DNA of 64,000 bases from Desulfovibrio desulfuricans (GCF_024460775.1 NZ_JANFYZ010000001.1:124001-188000), one strand, 5' to 3'. Positions 33,313 through 42,192 are shown, counted from the stretch's first letter. The notes: generated by a model not told the origin, from the sequence alone. Made by a program: numbers and translations.

Positions 33313-34092
33313 TCAGCGGTAAACCATGCCGCCGTCAATAAGCACGGCCTGCCCGGTCATGTAGTCGGAGTCCGGCCCGGCCAGATAGGAAACAAAGGCG
33401 GCCACGTCTTCCGGTGTTTCGGGGCGGCCAAGGGCTATGCCTTCGCAGTACTTTTTGTAGGTTTCGCCCTTGGGGGCGCCTGTGATTTTTGAAAAGCCCT
33501 CGTCAATGGCCACCCACATGTCTGTGCCGACCACGCCGGGGCAGTATGCGTTTACGGTGATGCCGCTTGAGGCAAGCTCCCGCGCTGCCGCCTGGGTAAG
33601 GCCGCGCACGGCAAACTTGGTGGCGCTGTACGCGCCGATAAGGGCAAAGCCATCGTGCCCGGCAATGGAAGAAGCGCTGATGATCTTGCCCTTCTGCTTG
33701 CGGGCCATGAATTTGGTGGCTGCTGCCTGAATACCCCAAAGCACGCCGTTGACGTTAATTCTGAAGATGCGTTCAAGCTCTTCGGGGGTGACGTCCAGCA
33801 GAGCCTTGACCTGAGCGATGCCCGCGTTGTTGATCATGACGTCAAACCCGCCCAGTTCCTTTTCCGCGTGATCCACGGCGGCAAAAACCTGCGCGCGGTC
33901 ACTTACGTCGGCAATAAAGGTGGTGGCTTTGCGGCCAAGGGCGCGCACTTCATCCGCAGTGGCGGCCAGTTTGTCCACGTTCATATCCACAAGGCAGATA
34001 TCCGCGCCATCCTTTGCCAAACGCAGGGCAATACCGCGTCCTATTCCCTGAGCGGAGCCCGTAACCAGAACAACTTTGCCGTTAATAGCCAT
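33313..34092 (-). CDS. budC: meso-2,3-butanediol dehydrogenase / acetoin (diacetyl) reductase, SDR family
   Basis: ATG 34092 has GGAGG 8 bases upstream and gives 259 residues. Short-chain dehydrogenase motifs are all present: [13 protein letters not shown] (cofactor), NNAGIAQ, catalytic Ser in SASSIAGH, and YSATK. The tail IDGGMVYR and the [10 protein letters not shown] segment resemble butanediol dehydrogenases. It interconverts acetoin with 2,3-butanediol or reduces diacetyl to acetoin, using NAD(H). The position inside the aco operon supports this substrate. A second, zinc-type butanediol dehydrogenase lies beyond acoR. Confidence 0.85.
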   Translation of the reverse strand: MAINGKVVLVTGSAQGIGRGIALRLAKDGADICLVDMNVDKLAATADEVRALGRKATTFIADVSDRAQVFAAVDHAEKELGGFDVMINNAGIAQVKALLDVTPEELERIFRINVNGVLWGIQAAATKFMARKQKGKIISASSIAGHDGFALIGAYSATKFAVRGLTQAAARELASSGITVNAYCPGVVGTDMWVAIDEGFSKITGAPKGETYKKYCEGIALGRPETPEDVAAFVSYLAGPDSDYMTGQAVLIDGGMVYR

Positions 34093-34203
34093 AATCGTAT
34101 CCTCCGTGTTGCCGCATGCCCGGATCAGACCGGACTTAAACCGGGCGCAAACCGGGAATGCACTGGATGGCAGCACCCTGCGGGCCGCAAACAGGTTGTT
34201 GCG

Positions 34204-34518
34204 TCAGGCAAAAATACCGTCGCCGCTGACGTTGCCGAGGCCGGGATGGATGTCAAAGCGCACAACGCCCACAGGCACCTTGACCGCCCGTGCGACCATT
34301 GCAGCGCCCTCGTAGCCAAAGCCGCCGCACAGCTCGATGGCAACGCAGCCGTCTTCTTCCACGGCCTTCTGCGCCGCTTCAACGGCCTCCCTGTAGGATG
34401 TCACGCCAATGGTCAGCAGTTCCACGCCGGGGGTGCGCGTCCAGCTGCGGTGCTCGGCCTTGACGCCGTTGCCTTCGCCACGCGGACTCAGAAAAATGAA
34501 TGCAGCCTTGAGTTTCAT
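34204..34518 (-). CDS. DUF6506 family protein, function unknown
   Basis: ATG 34518 is chosen because AGGAG stands 7 bases before it; the protein has 104 residues. It begins MKLKAAFIFLSPRGEGN and contains the pattern VAIELCGGFGYEGAAMVARA followed by VGVVRFD, which I associate with the DUF6506 family. The alternating hydrophobic strands and glycine turns suggest a small alpha/beta domain. It lies between the AcoX-like gene and the butanediol dehydrogenase gene, so it is probably an accessory of acetoin metabolism. Confidence 0.7.
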   Translation of the reverse strand: MKLKAAFIFLSPRGEGNGVKAEHRSWTRTPGVELLTIGVTSYREAVEAAQKAVEEDGCVAIELCGGFGYEGAAMVARAVKVPVGVVRFDIHPGLGNVSGDGIFA

Positions 34519-34567
34519 AAACATGCTCCTGGTGTTGGGGTATTCAGGCATGATGCAGATATGCCGC

Positions 34568-35581
34568 CTAGTTGGCGTAGCAGACCTGCGCGCCCCGCAA
34601 GAACAGCCCTCGTTGCCGGGCGTATTCCATGACGCGGGCCACATCCACCACGCGCATGGTGTCTTCTGACAAACGTATGCTGGCGCTCTGCCCGCGCCGA
34701 ACCTCCACCTCGCGCTCGCCGTCCAGCGCCAGCACGCAGGGAGTAAGCCCCACCGGCACATCGTCGCCCGGCAAAAGCTGGCGCACGCGGGAAACGCCCA
34801 CGTCGGCAAACAGGCCGGGGCCGATGGCGGCGCGCACGCGGCAGGCAAAATCGGGGTCAAGATCAAGGGCCAGACCGCGCGGTTCTTCGGGCGAGATGCT
34901 CATGAGCTGCCCGGCCACAGTGGAGAGGCCTATGCTGTCTGGCCGACAGCGGGAAACGACTATCTGGCTGACTTTGGTGATGTCCCAGATAGCGCGGGAG
35001 CCGAGAAAAAGATCATCGTACACCGCCACGTCCACCAGGGCGATGTCCCTGAACTGACCGTCCACATGCACTTCAAGCAGGCTGGCCTCGCGGCAGCCTT
35101 CGTCAATGGTTACGCCGCCGCAGGCGAGCACTCCTGCGGCAAGGCCAGCCACGGTTGCTTCGGCCATGACAGGAAAAACATTGTTGGTGCCTGTGGAGAG
35201 CGGCAGAATAGGCGTTTTGCGCGCGCCCTTGCAGGCGGCGCGGCTTGTGCCGTCGCCCCCCATGACGATGATGACCGCAACCCCCTCCTGCTGCATGAGG
35301 GCTGCGGCGTTGATGGTGTCCTCCTGCGTGTTGTGCAGGTAAATGTCCACCGGAGCCACGTTCACAGGCGTTTCCAGAGCTTCCAGATCGCTCAGGGCGC
35401 GCGGCACGATGCCGTAGCCCTCGGGCATATACAGAACATCACGTACCCCGGCGGCGGCCAGACCAACCAGAATACGGCGCACCATGCGCACCTTCTCCTG
35501 ATTGTCAAAAACACTGCCGTGCGCGACGATGCGGCGTATGTCCTTGCCTGATGCCGGATTGGCGATAATGGCTGCTTTCAC
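34568..35581 (-). CDS. acoX: AcoX-like ATP-NAD kinase family protein
   Basis: The start is a GTG at 35581 with GGAG 6 bases upstream; the protein has 337 residues. It has the diacylglycerol/NAD kinase fold, with IIVMGGDGTSRAACKG (GGDGTS nucleotide site) and LPLSTGTNNVFPVMAEATVAG. AcoX is encoded in acetoin operons of several bacteria and its role is not established; phosphorylation of NAD or a related small molecule is the usual proposal. Here it follows acoB and precedes the DUF6506 gene. Confidence 0.85.
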   Translation of the reverse strand: MKAAIIANPASGKDIRRIVAHGSVFDNQEKVRMVRRILVGLAAAGVRDVLYMPEGYGIVPRALSDLEALETPVNVAPVDIYLHNTQEDTINAAALMQQEGVAVIIVMGGDGTSRAACKGARKTPILPLSTGTNNVFPVMAEATVAGLAAGVLACGGVTIDEGCREASLLEVHVDGQFRDIALVDVAVYDDLFLGSRAIWDITKVSQIVVSRCRPDSIGLSTVAGQLMSISPEEPRGLALDLDPDFACRVRAAIGPGLFADVGVSRVRQLLPGDDVPVGLTPCVLALDGEREVEVRRGQSASIRLSEDTMRVVDVARVMEYARQRGLFLRGAQVCYAN

Positions 35582-35706
35582 GTTGACTCCGGTGGATGTA
35601 GTGAGCAGGCAGGGCCTGCCGCAGTGCTTGCAATGGCTGTTGCAATCGTGCTCCGCCGCTATGGGGCAGGCCTTGTGCCTGAGCCTGCCCCTTGAAAGCG
35701 GCTTAA

Positions 35707-36678
35707 TTATCGCAACGACTTGACCGCAGCGACGATCTGATCCGCGCCGGGAATATAGGCCTTTTCCAGCGGCGGGCTGAAGGGAACGGGGCAGTAAGGA
35801 GCGCCCACGCGCACAATGGGCGCGTCCAGATAGTCCAGGGCTTCCTCGGCCACCATGGCGGCGATTTCCGCTCCTGCTCCGGCGGTTTTGACGGCTTCGT
35901 GCGCAACCACAAGAGCGTGGGTTTTCTTGACGGAATTGAGGATGATGTCCTTGTCGAGGGGCACCAGACAGCGGGGGTCTACCACTTCGGCGCTGATGCC
36001 CTGAGCAGCCAGGGTTTCTGCGGCCTGAAGGGCGGAGTGAACCATGAGCGAGGTAGCCACAATGGTTACGTCCGTGCCTTCGCGCTTTACATCGCCCTTG
36101 CCAAGCTCAATGGGCGTCGCCTCGTCGCCAACTTCGCCTTCCACGCCGTACAGAATCTTGTGTTCGAGAAAGACAACGGGGTTGTCGTCGCGGATGGCGC
36201 TGATGAGCAGCCCCTTGGCGTCTGCCGGGGTGGAGGGGATGCATACCTTGATGCCGGGAATGTGCATGAACCATGCTTCAAGGCTCTGGGAGTGCTGGGC
36301 CGCAGCGCCCACGCCAGCGCCCTGGGGCATGCGCAGCACCATGGGCACCTTGGCCTTGCCGCCAAACATGTAGTGCATTTTGGCGGCCTGATTGAAGAGC
36401 TGGTCAAGGGCGACGCCGATAAAGTCCACAAACATCAGCTCTGCCACAGGGCGCAGACCGGCTGCGGCAGCGCCGGCGGCAGCGCCCACAATGGCGCTTT
36501 CCGTAATGGGGGTGTCGCGCACGCGGCGTTCGCCAAAGTGGTCAAAAAGGCCCTGAGTCACGCCAAAGCAGCCACCGAACTTGCCCACGTCTTCACCGAT
36601 GATGAACACGTTTTCGTCCCGCTCCATCTCCTGACGCATGGCATCGTTAAGCGCTTGCAGGTAGGTTTTGATCGCCAT
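35707..36678 (-). CDS. acoB: acetoin dehydrogenase E1 beta subunit
   Basis: The second ATG at 36678 is preferred over 36690 since GGAG lies 6 bases before it; this gives 323 residues. The sequence shows the transketolase-like E1 beta pattern: NVFIIGEDVGKFGGCFGVTQGL, FIGVALDQLFNQAAKM, and a C-terminal domain with ALVVAHEAVKTAGAGAEIAA. With E1 alpha it forms the TPP-dependent enzyme that splits acetoin into acetaldehyde and an acetyl group bound to lipoamide. It follows acoA by 55 bases. Confidence 0.9.
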   Translation of the reverse strand: MAIKTYLQALNDAMRQEMERDENVFIIGEDVGKFGGCFGVTQGLFDHFGERRVRDTPITESAIVGAAAGAAAAGLRPVAELMFVDFIGVALDQLFNQAAKMHYMFGGKAKVPMVLRMPQGAGVGAAAQHSQSLEAWFMHIPGIKVCIPSTPADAKGLLISAIRDDNPVVFLEHKILYGVEGEVGDEATPIELGKGDVKREGTDVTIVATSLMVHSALQAAETLAAQGISAEVVDPRCLVPLDKDIILNSVKKTHALVVAHEAVKTAGAGAEIAAMVAEEALDYLDAPIVRVGAPYCPVPFSPPLEKAYIPGADQIVAAVKSLR

Positions 36679-36733
36679 ATTTTTCTCCATTCTGAAAATC
36701 TGAAGGTGGTTTCCGCAGTTTCAGGCAAACGCT

Positions 36734-37696
36734 TTATGCGTACACGTCTTCCAGCAGGTCTTCCGGCTTGGGGAAGGGGCTGTCTTCCGCAAACTTGACG
36801 GCGGCTTCAATTTCGGCGGCCACAGATACGGTGATGGCGTCCAGTTCCGCCTGAGTGGCGGTGCCGGTTTCCACCAGCTTTTTGGCAAAACGCGGAATGG
36901 GATCCTTGGCCTTCCATTCTTCCAGTTCCTTTTCGCTGCGGTATACGCAGGCATCGCCCTCAAAGTGGCCGCGCCAGCGGTAGGTCTTGCATTCGATGAG
37001 CGAGGGCCCCTGTCCCTTGCGCGCGCGTTCTACGGCCATAGTCACGGCTTCGTACACGGCGAGCACGTCGTTGCCGTCAATGACAACGCCGGGCATGTCG
37101 TATCCGGCGGCACGGTCGGCAATGTCGGTGATGGCCATGGATTTGCTCTGTGGGCAGGAAATGCCGTAGCCGTTATTTTCATTGATAAAGATAACGGGAA
37201 GCTTCCAGGCGCTGGCCATGTTCAGCGATTCCTGCGTGGTGCCCTGGTTGGACGCGCCATCGCCGAAAAAGCAGGCGCATACGCCCTTGGTGTCCTTGTA
37301 CTGGCAGCTGAAGGCCGCGCCCACGGCAAGAGGCCCGCCGCCGCCCACAATACCGTTGGCGCCAAGAATGCCGATGTTGAAATCGGCAATGTGCATGGAG
37401 CCGCCCTTGCCCTTGCAGTAACCAGTGGAGCGGCCATAGATTTCGGCCATCATGAGCTTGAGGTCGCCGCCCTTGGCCAGGCAGTGCCCGTGGCCGCGGT
37501 GGGTGCTGGTGATCATGTCCGTCTGCTTCAGCGCGGCGCACGCGCCTGTGGCAACGGCTTCTTCACCAAGGTAGAGGTGAACGAATCCGGGTATTTTGCC
37601 AGCTGCAAAAAACTTTTGCAGCTCGCTTTCAAAAAGGCGGATCTTGGTCATGGTGCTGAACATTTCCAGCAGAACCTTTTTGTCGGGATGTTTCAT
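36734..37696 (-). CDS. acoA: acetoin dehydrogenase E1 alpha subunit
   Basis: This 320-residue subunit has the TPP-binding motif as GDGASNQGTTQESLNMASAWKLPVIFINEN (GDG...N) and the GKGGSMHIAD segment of 2-oxo acid and acetoin E1 alpha chains. The acetoin-specific family is favoured over pyruvate dehydrogenase because the gene lies with acoX, a butanediol dehydrogenase and an AcoR-type activator. GAGGAG precedes ATG 37696. Confidence 0.9.
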   Translation of the reverse strand: MKHPDKKVLLEMFSTMTKIRLFESELQKFFAAGKIPGFVHLYLGEEAVATGACAALKQTDMITSTHRGHGHCLAKGGDLKLMMAEIYGRSTGYCKGKGGSMHIADFNIGILGANGIVGGGGPLAVGAAFSCQYKDTKGVCACFFGDGASNQGTTQESLNMASAWKLPVIFINENNGYGISCPQSKSMAITDIADRAAGYDMPGVVIDGNDVLAVYEAVTMAVERARKGQGPSLIECKTYRWRGHFEGDACVYRSEKELEEWKAKDPIPRFAKKLVETGTATQAELDAITVSVAAEIEAAVKFAEDSPFPKPEDLLEDVYA

Positions 37697-37731
37697 GGTA
37701 CTCTCCTCAGATTGCTGATTGTGGTGCCGAC

Positions 37732-38094
37732 TCAGTCAATATCTACCGACACGGTCAGGGCCGCGCAGGCCAACACGATGTCGCTGCAACCGGGGCTGAA
37801 GCAGGCAACTTCAAGGCCCGGAGTGCGCAAACCGCCCGTAACGACCTCAATGCTCTTTTCCCCGATGGGGATGGCGGCAAGCACTGCCTCCTTGTCCACC
37901 AGATCAGGTTCGGGCACGGCAATGCGCGCATGCACATGCACACCCTGAAACGAACCGCGCTCAAGTATCTCCACCAGACCGCACAAACAACTGCGCGAAA
38001 TGGCGTCCTTTACCGCGCGGTATGCGGCCTTGGTCATGTTTGCGCCGTGCAGATCGGCCCCGGTGCCCAGTTCAACCACGTAACGTTGCAGCAT
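37732..38094 (-). CDS. Lin0512 family protein, function unknown
   Basis: ATG 38094 has GGAGGA 6 bases upstream; the protein has 120 residues. It matches the Lin0512 family: short length, RYVVELGTGADLHGANMTKAA at the start, and a ring-like alpha/beta pattern of repeats. Several conserved His and Cys residues (GVHVHARIAVP, SCLCG) could bind metal. The family has no assigned function. The gene lies between the distal acoC copy and acoA, which points to acetoin or acetaldehyde metabolism. Confidence 0.75.
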   Translation of the reverse strand: MLQRYVVELGTGADLHGANMTKAAYRAVKDAISRSCLCGLVEILERGSFQGVHVHARIAVPEPDLVDKEAVLAAIPIGEKSIEVVTGGLRTPGLEVACFSPGCSDIVLACAALTVSVDID

Positions 38095-38110
38095 TGGATT
38101 CCTCCGCTGG

Positions 38111-39346
38111 TCAGCCCAGCATGCGCACGGGCTGTTCGAGCATGTCCGCAAGGGTGCGCAGGAAGCTCATGGCCGGGCCGCCATCGGTGACCATGTGGTT
38201 GAAGGTGAGGGAAAGGGTCATCATCTTGCGCACGCAGACCTGACCTTCAAAAACGCCCGGCTTTTCCACTACGCGACCAACGCCGAGAATGCCTGTTTCC
38301 GGCGGGTTGAGAATGGGGGTGAAGCCGTCCACGCCAAGCATGCTCACGTTGGAAATGGTAAAGGTGCCGCCGGAAATCTCGTCCATGGAGAGGCCGCCCT
38401 TGCGGGCGCGGCTGGCAGCATCTCGCACCTTGGCCTTGAGTTCTTCAAGGCTGTAGGTGTCCGCATTCTTGACGTTGGGAACAATGAGGCCCGTATCGAG
38501 CGAAACGGCGATGCCAAGGCTCACATGCCTGTGCATGTGGATGCCGTCTGCCTGCAGGGTGGTGTTCATGACGGGGTGCTGCCTGAGTGCGCGGCACACG
38601 GCAAAGGCGATGATGTCGTTGAACGAAAGGCGGTATTCCGGGTCTTTTTTGTTGCGGGCCAGCATGGTGTCGCGCAGGGCAACCATTTCAGTAACGTCGG
38701 CTTCCACAAAAACGGTCAGTTGCGCCGCGTTTTGCAGGCTGGCCTGCATGTTGTCCGCTATGAGCTTGCGCAGGCCGTCCATGGGGATGACTTCGTCCGC
38801 ATCAGCATCAGGGGCGGAGCATGGTTGCGCCGTGGCTGCGCTGGCCGGAGCCGGAGATTTTGCGGCGGCTTCGTGAGCGGCGCGAACATCCTTTTCTGTA
38901 ATAACGCCATCGCGGCCTGTGCCCGTAACCGTTGCCAGATCAACGCCAAGCTCTTTGGCGGCCTTGCGGGCCGCAGGCATGGCGCGGATTTCTCCTTGCA
39001 CCGCACTGGCCTGCGCATTCTGTCCCTTGGCTCCGGATGCTGCGGGCGCCGGGGAATCGGCAGACACTGCCCCGGCAGCCTTGGCGGCAGGGGCGGCCAC
39101 AGCCTCGCCCGATTCACCGATGATGCCGATAACCTGCATGACCGGAACAACCTCGCCCTGCGGGCTGACAATCTGCAAAAGAACGCCGCCAGCCGGAGAC
39201 TCGACCACGTTGGTGATCTTGTCTGTTTCCACTTCCAGCAGGGGTTGCCCCACTGCCACCGCACCGCCTTCGGCCACAAGCCAGCGCGCAATCTTGCCTG
39301 TTTTCATGGTGAGGCCCCATTTGGGCATCTGCACTTCGTAGGCCAT
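38111..39346 (-). CDS. acoC: dihydrolipoamide acetyltransferase E2, second copy (promoter-proximal)
   Basis: This 411-residue E2 is the first gene of the operon; AAGGAGG precedes ATG 39346. The lipoyl domain has K43 in ETDKITNVVESP. An Ala/Pro-rich linker leads to a peripheral-subunit-binding domain (MPAARKAAKELGVDLATVTG) and a catalytic domain ending in FNHMVTDGGPAMSFL (HxxxDG). It is 45 residues shorter than the copy at 31872-33242 and differs in the active-site context (NHMVTDG against DHRVEDG). The two may form mixed cores or use different acyl substrates. Confidence 0.9.
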   Translation of the reverse strand: MAYEVQMPKWGLTMKTGKIARWLVAEGGAVAVGQPLLEVETDKITNVVESPAGGVLLQIVSPQGEVVPVMQVIGIIGESGEAVAAPAAKAAGAVSADSPAPAASGAKGQNAQASAVQGEIRAMPAARKAAKELGVDLATVTGTGRDGVITEKDVRAAHEAAAKSPAPASAATAQPCSAPDADADEVIPMDGLRKLIADNMQASLQNAAQLTVFVEADVTEMVALRDTMLARNKKDPEYRLSFNDIIAFAVCRALRQHPVMNTTLQADGIHMHRHVSLGIAVSLDTGLIVPNVKNADTYSLEELKAKVRDAASRARKGGLSMDEISGGTFTISNVSMLGVDGFTPILNPPETGILGVGRVVEKPGVFEGQVCVRKMMTLSLTFNHMVTDGGPAMSFLRTLADMLEQPVRMLG

Positions 39347-39395
39347 CCGCTACCTCCTTGCGCCGATGTGGCGCACGCGTTTATGCCTACTTGAT

Positions 39396-39411
39396 TGCAA
39401 CTCTGATACCA
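39396..39411 (-). promoter_or_regulatory. sigma-54 (-24/-12) promoter of the aco operon
   Basis: On the minus strand the sequence is TGGTATCAGAGTTGCA: GG and GC are exactly 10 bases apart, and it matches TGG-N9-TTGCA. Transcription would start about 12 bases downstream, near 39386, leaving a ~40-base leader before the first acoC. The divergent gene encodes a sigma-54 activator. Confidence 0.75.
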
Positions 39412-39472
39412 CTTTATAACAGGTAATAATCAATGAATAATTTATAAAATACTTTATCTGTGTATTTGATAG

Positions 39473-39489
39473 TGTTCCAAAATCGAACA
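39473..39489. promoter_or_regulatory. AcoR binding site candidate (UAS) upstream of the aco operon
   Basis: TGTTCCAAAATCGAACA is an inverted repeat TGTTC-N7-GAACA. It lies about 60 bases upstream of the sigma-54 promoter at 39396-39411. An overlapping palindrome ACAGAAC-GCT-GTTCTGT occupies 39487-39503. The same TGTTCCA-N5-GAACA pattern occurs before the butanediol dehydrogenase at 42010-42026. Confidence 0.65.
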
Positions 39490-39503
39490 GAACGCTGTTC
39501 TGT

Positions 39504-39741
39504 AAGACCAGTTATGATACACTACAATATATAAAAAATTCATGGAGTTGTTTTTTGTGGACGTAATATGAATGTAGCCATGGGCAAAGAGCTATTCCAT
39601 TTTTTCACGGACGATGCTATTGCTTAAAACAAAGCTGCGGGATCGCATTATTCAGAAGTGGGGCAGATGGTCTTTTTGAAGTGGAAAGGCCAGCGAACCG
39701 GCATGCTTGTTGAAAGGGCGTGCGCGTCCGGGAGATAAGTC
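39504..39741. other. acoR upstream region
   Basis: This stretch holds the acoR promoter side of the divergent gap. I see no convincing coding frame. GGGAG lies 8 bases before the acoR ATG at 39742. No clear sigma-70 hexamers could be chosen by eye. Confidence 0.3.
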
Positions 39742-41829
39742 ATGTATGTTCTGCAAAGAAATGGCGATGTCTTTGAAATGCGGCAGGAACCCCTGATGGC
39801 GGAAGGCGTCAACCGCTCAGGGTTTTTGTTCAACAGCTATAGCGGCGCACCAAGAGCGAACCGGCGGGAAACGTGGGAATCCTTTATAAGAACCGGTAAA
39901 ATTGTTGACGACAGCCTGCCCCGGCCCATTGCGGCCTCCTGGATGCGCTGCCGTGATCTGGGGGTGGATCCGCTGCTGCCAAAATGCGCGGAATTTACGC
40001 CCATGAGCCAGATCAACGCACAGGCCGAGATATACGCGGAGCTGGCGGCTGGCGTGGAACGTCAGGTGTATGAGCAGATCAAGGAAAAAGGCCTGCTCAT
40101 GACGGTCTCCGAGGCCAATGGCCGGTTGCTGCGCACCTGCGGCAACAAGGATGTATTGCTTCAGGCAGACCAGCTTTACTTTGGCCCTGGCGCGGTATGG
40201 TCTGAAAGAAGCGTGGGAACCAACGCCATAAGTCTGGCCCTTTCTGACGGCATGCCAGCGCAGGTTATGGGCGAGGAGCATTTTTGCAGCAGCCATCAGG
40301 CCTGGGGCTGTTCTGCCGCGCCCATTTTTACGCCCTTTGGGCAACTGTGGGGCTGTTTTGACATTTCCGGGCCAACCAGCGCCGATCACCGTCAGGCATT
40401 GTGGCTGGCTGTTGGCGCGGCCCGCGAGATTGAGCGTCTGCTGCTCAACGCCTCGCTGAGCAGTATGGAGAACAAATCACGCACCCTGCTCAGCACGCTC
40501 TTCAGTTCCATGCCCATTGGCGTGCTGATGGTGGATGAGAGCGGCATCATCACCTATGCCAATGCGCAGGCGGAGCGCCTGCTCGGCTTTAGCGGCGATG
40601 TGCGCGGCGGACGCGCCGAGGCATTTTTTGACTACACCCTGTACGCGCGTCAGCAGGCGGAAAAGGGCGGCCAGCCCGAGGGGGTTCCCCTGCGCTGCCT
40701 GACCAATTCCTCACTTACAGCCTGTGCCATGCCCTTCATGACGGGCAGGTCAGAAGCGCGCTACACCCTTGTGACCCTTCAGGCCGGAGTGGAGGCCCGC
40801 CCCGCGCCGATTGCCCCTGTGCCGCATGTTCCGCGCCGCGAAGGCACGCGCCCCTTTGGCGATATTGTTTACCGCAGCGAAAAAATGTCCCGCACGGTGG
40901 AGCAGGCGCGGCATATGGCCAAAAGCCCTGCGGCGGTTTTGTTGCTGGGCGAAACGGGCACGGGCAAGGAACTGTTTGCACGGGCCATCCACAAGGCCAG
41001 CCGATGTTCCGATGGGCCGTTTGTGGCCGTAAACTGCGGGGCTTTGCCGCGCGAGCTTATCCAGAGCGAACTTTTTGGCTACGAGCGGGGGGCTTTTACT
41101 GGAGCTGTGGAAAAGGGGCGTCCCGGCAAGTTTGAACTGGCCGACAAGGGAACCCTGTTTCTGGATGAAATTTCTGAAATGCCGCTGGAAATGCAGGTCA
41201 ACCTGCTGCGGCCTCTGGAAGACCGCTGCGTCACAAGGGTGGGCGGCAAGCAGTCCAGGATGGTCGATTTCCGGCTGGTCACTGCCACCAACCGCAATCT
41301 GGATGAACTGATGGCTTCGGGCGCGTTTCGTGAAGATCTGTTTTATCGCATCCATGTGCTTGCGCTGGAAATTCCACCATTGCGCGAGCGCAGGGAAGAT
41401 ATAGCCGTCATTGCGGAATACCACTGCAAACGCCTGTGCCGTACCTATGGGCATCCTTTTGGCGGATTTTCTGCCGAGGCTTTGCGTGTGATGGAAGATT
41501 ACGACTGGCCCGGCAATGTGCGTCAGCTTGTGCACAGCGTGGAATTTGCCGTCAACATGGCGCAGGGCGGCTGTATTTTGCCCGCACACCTGCCTGCGCA
41601 TTTGCAGTCCTGTGCTGGTGGAACCAATGCAGCCAGCGGGCAACCAGATGGGCAAGCCGTGGCGGCCCTGCCCGGAATGACCGATTTTAACCTGGACAAT
41701 CAGGAGGCCAAGGTCATTCGCTGCGCATTGAAGCATTATAACGGCAACATGCTCCAGGCCGCCAAGGCGCTGGGCATTGGCCGCAACACCCTATACGCCA
41801 AGCTTCGCAAAATTGATCCAGAGGCTTAA
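39742..41829 (+). CDS. acoR: sigma-54-dependent activator of acetoin catabolism
   Basis: This is a 695-residue regulator. After a variable N-terminus (residues 1-60), residues ~70-235 form a GAF-like sensor domain and ~245-330 a PAS-like domain (SSMPIGVLMVDESGIITYANAQAERLLGF region). The AAA+ domain (~365-590) has Walker A GETGTGKE near residue 403 and the sigma-54 contact loop GAFTGA near 450. The C-terminal Fis-type helix-turn-helix reads NMLQAAKALGIGRNTLYAKL. AcoR proteins activate acetoin operons with sigma-54 when acetoin or acetaldehyde is present. It lies between two -24/-12 promoters that share a palindrome. A terminator follows at 41862. Confidence 0.9.
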   Translation: MYVLQRNGDVFEMRQEPLMAEGVNRSGFLFNSYSGAPRANRRETWESFIRTGKIVDDSLPRPIAASWMRCRDLGVDPLLPKCAEFTPMSQINAQAEIYAELAAGVERQVYEQIKEKGLLMTVSEANGRLLRTCGNKDVLLQADQLYFGPGAVWSERSVGTNAISLALSDGMPAQVMGEEHFCSSHQAWGCSAAPIFTPFGQLWGCFDISGPTSADHRQALWLAVGAAREIERLLLNASLSSMENKSRTLLSTLFSSMPIGVLMVDESGIITYANAQAERLLGFSGDVRGGRAEAFFDYTLYARQQAEKGGQPEGVPLRCLTNSSLTACAMPFMTGRSEARYTLVTLQAGVEARPAPIAPVPHVPRREGTRPFGDIVYRSEKMSRTVEQARHMAKSPAAVLLLGETGTGKELFARAIHKASRCSDGPFVAVNCGALPRELIQSELFGYERGAFTGAVEKGRPGKFELADKGTLFLDEISEMPLEMQVNLLRPLEDRCVTRVGGKQSRMVDFRLVTATNRNLDELMASGAFREDLFYRIHVLALEIPPLRERREDIAVIAEYHCKRLCRTYGHPFGGFSAEALRVMEDYDWPGNVRQLVHSVEFAVNMAQGGCILPAHLPAHLQSCAGGTNAASGQPDGQAVAALPGMTDFNLDNQEAKVIRCALKHYNGNMLQAAKALGIGRNTLYAKLRKIDPEA

Positions 41830-41861
41830 TCCTTCATAATATTACCATATTGCCACAATCC

Positions 41862-41921
41862 GGCCTGCTCTTAACCTGATTCCCATTTATGGGGGCATAC
41901 GGTATGGAGCAGGCCTTTTTT
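41862..41921 (+). terminator. terminator after acoR
   Basis: GGCCTGCTC (41862-41870) pairs with GAGCAGGCC (41907-41915), followed by six T (41916-41921). The loop is long (36 bases). Confidence 0.65.
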
Positions 41922-41978
41922 ATGGTATCTGCTTTCGCCGGAGCTTGCTGTTTTAGTCCTCGCGGCCTGTTTTTTCTC

Positions 41979-42026
41979 TGTTCCACTTCCGCCCACGATG
42001 GCCTTGCCTTGTTCCACTTCAGAACA
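41979..42026. promoter_or_regulatory. AcoR binding site candidates upstream of butanediol dehydrogenase
   Basis: TGTTCCACTTCAGAACA at 42010-42026 is a perfect TGTTC-N7-GAACA palindrome. An imperfect copy that keeps TGTTCCACTTC lies at 41979-41989, 31 bases earlier (about three helical turns). The perfect copy is about 107 bases upstream of the sigma-54 promoter at 42133. Confidence 0.65.
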
Positions 42027-42132
42027 CTGCCTACGGCTCCGGTATGCCTGTCTGCATGTGCAATTTTTCTCGATCGAGCAGGGGCACGGTCTGCCGGGCA
42101 TGTCCGCTCATCCGCTGCTGGCGCGGATTTTA

Positions 42133-42148
42133 CGGCATGACCTGTGCA
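42133..42148 (+). promoter_or_regulatory. sigma-54 (-24/-12) promoter of butanediol dehydrogenase
   Basis: CGGCATGACCTGTGCA has GG and GC exactly 10 bases apart and keeps most of the GGCACG...TTGCA consensus. Transcription would start near 42158, about 35 bases before the ATG at 42193. Confidence 0.6.
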
Positions 42149-42192
42149 AAGAAGAGAGTATTCGGATTCAACATCTAACAAGCGAGGCAGTT

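Noticed and set aside
42045-42100. Alternative sigma-54 promoter around the GGGGCACGG stretch
   Set aside because: The GG and GC there do not keep the required position relative to the CACG block; the site at 42133-42148 fits better.
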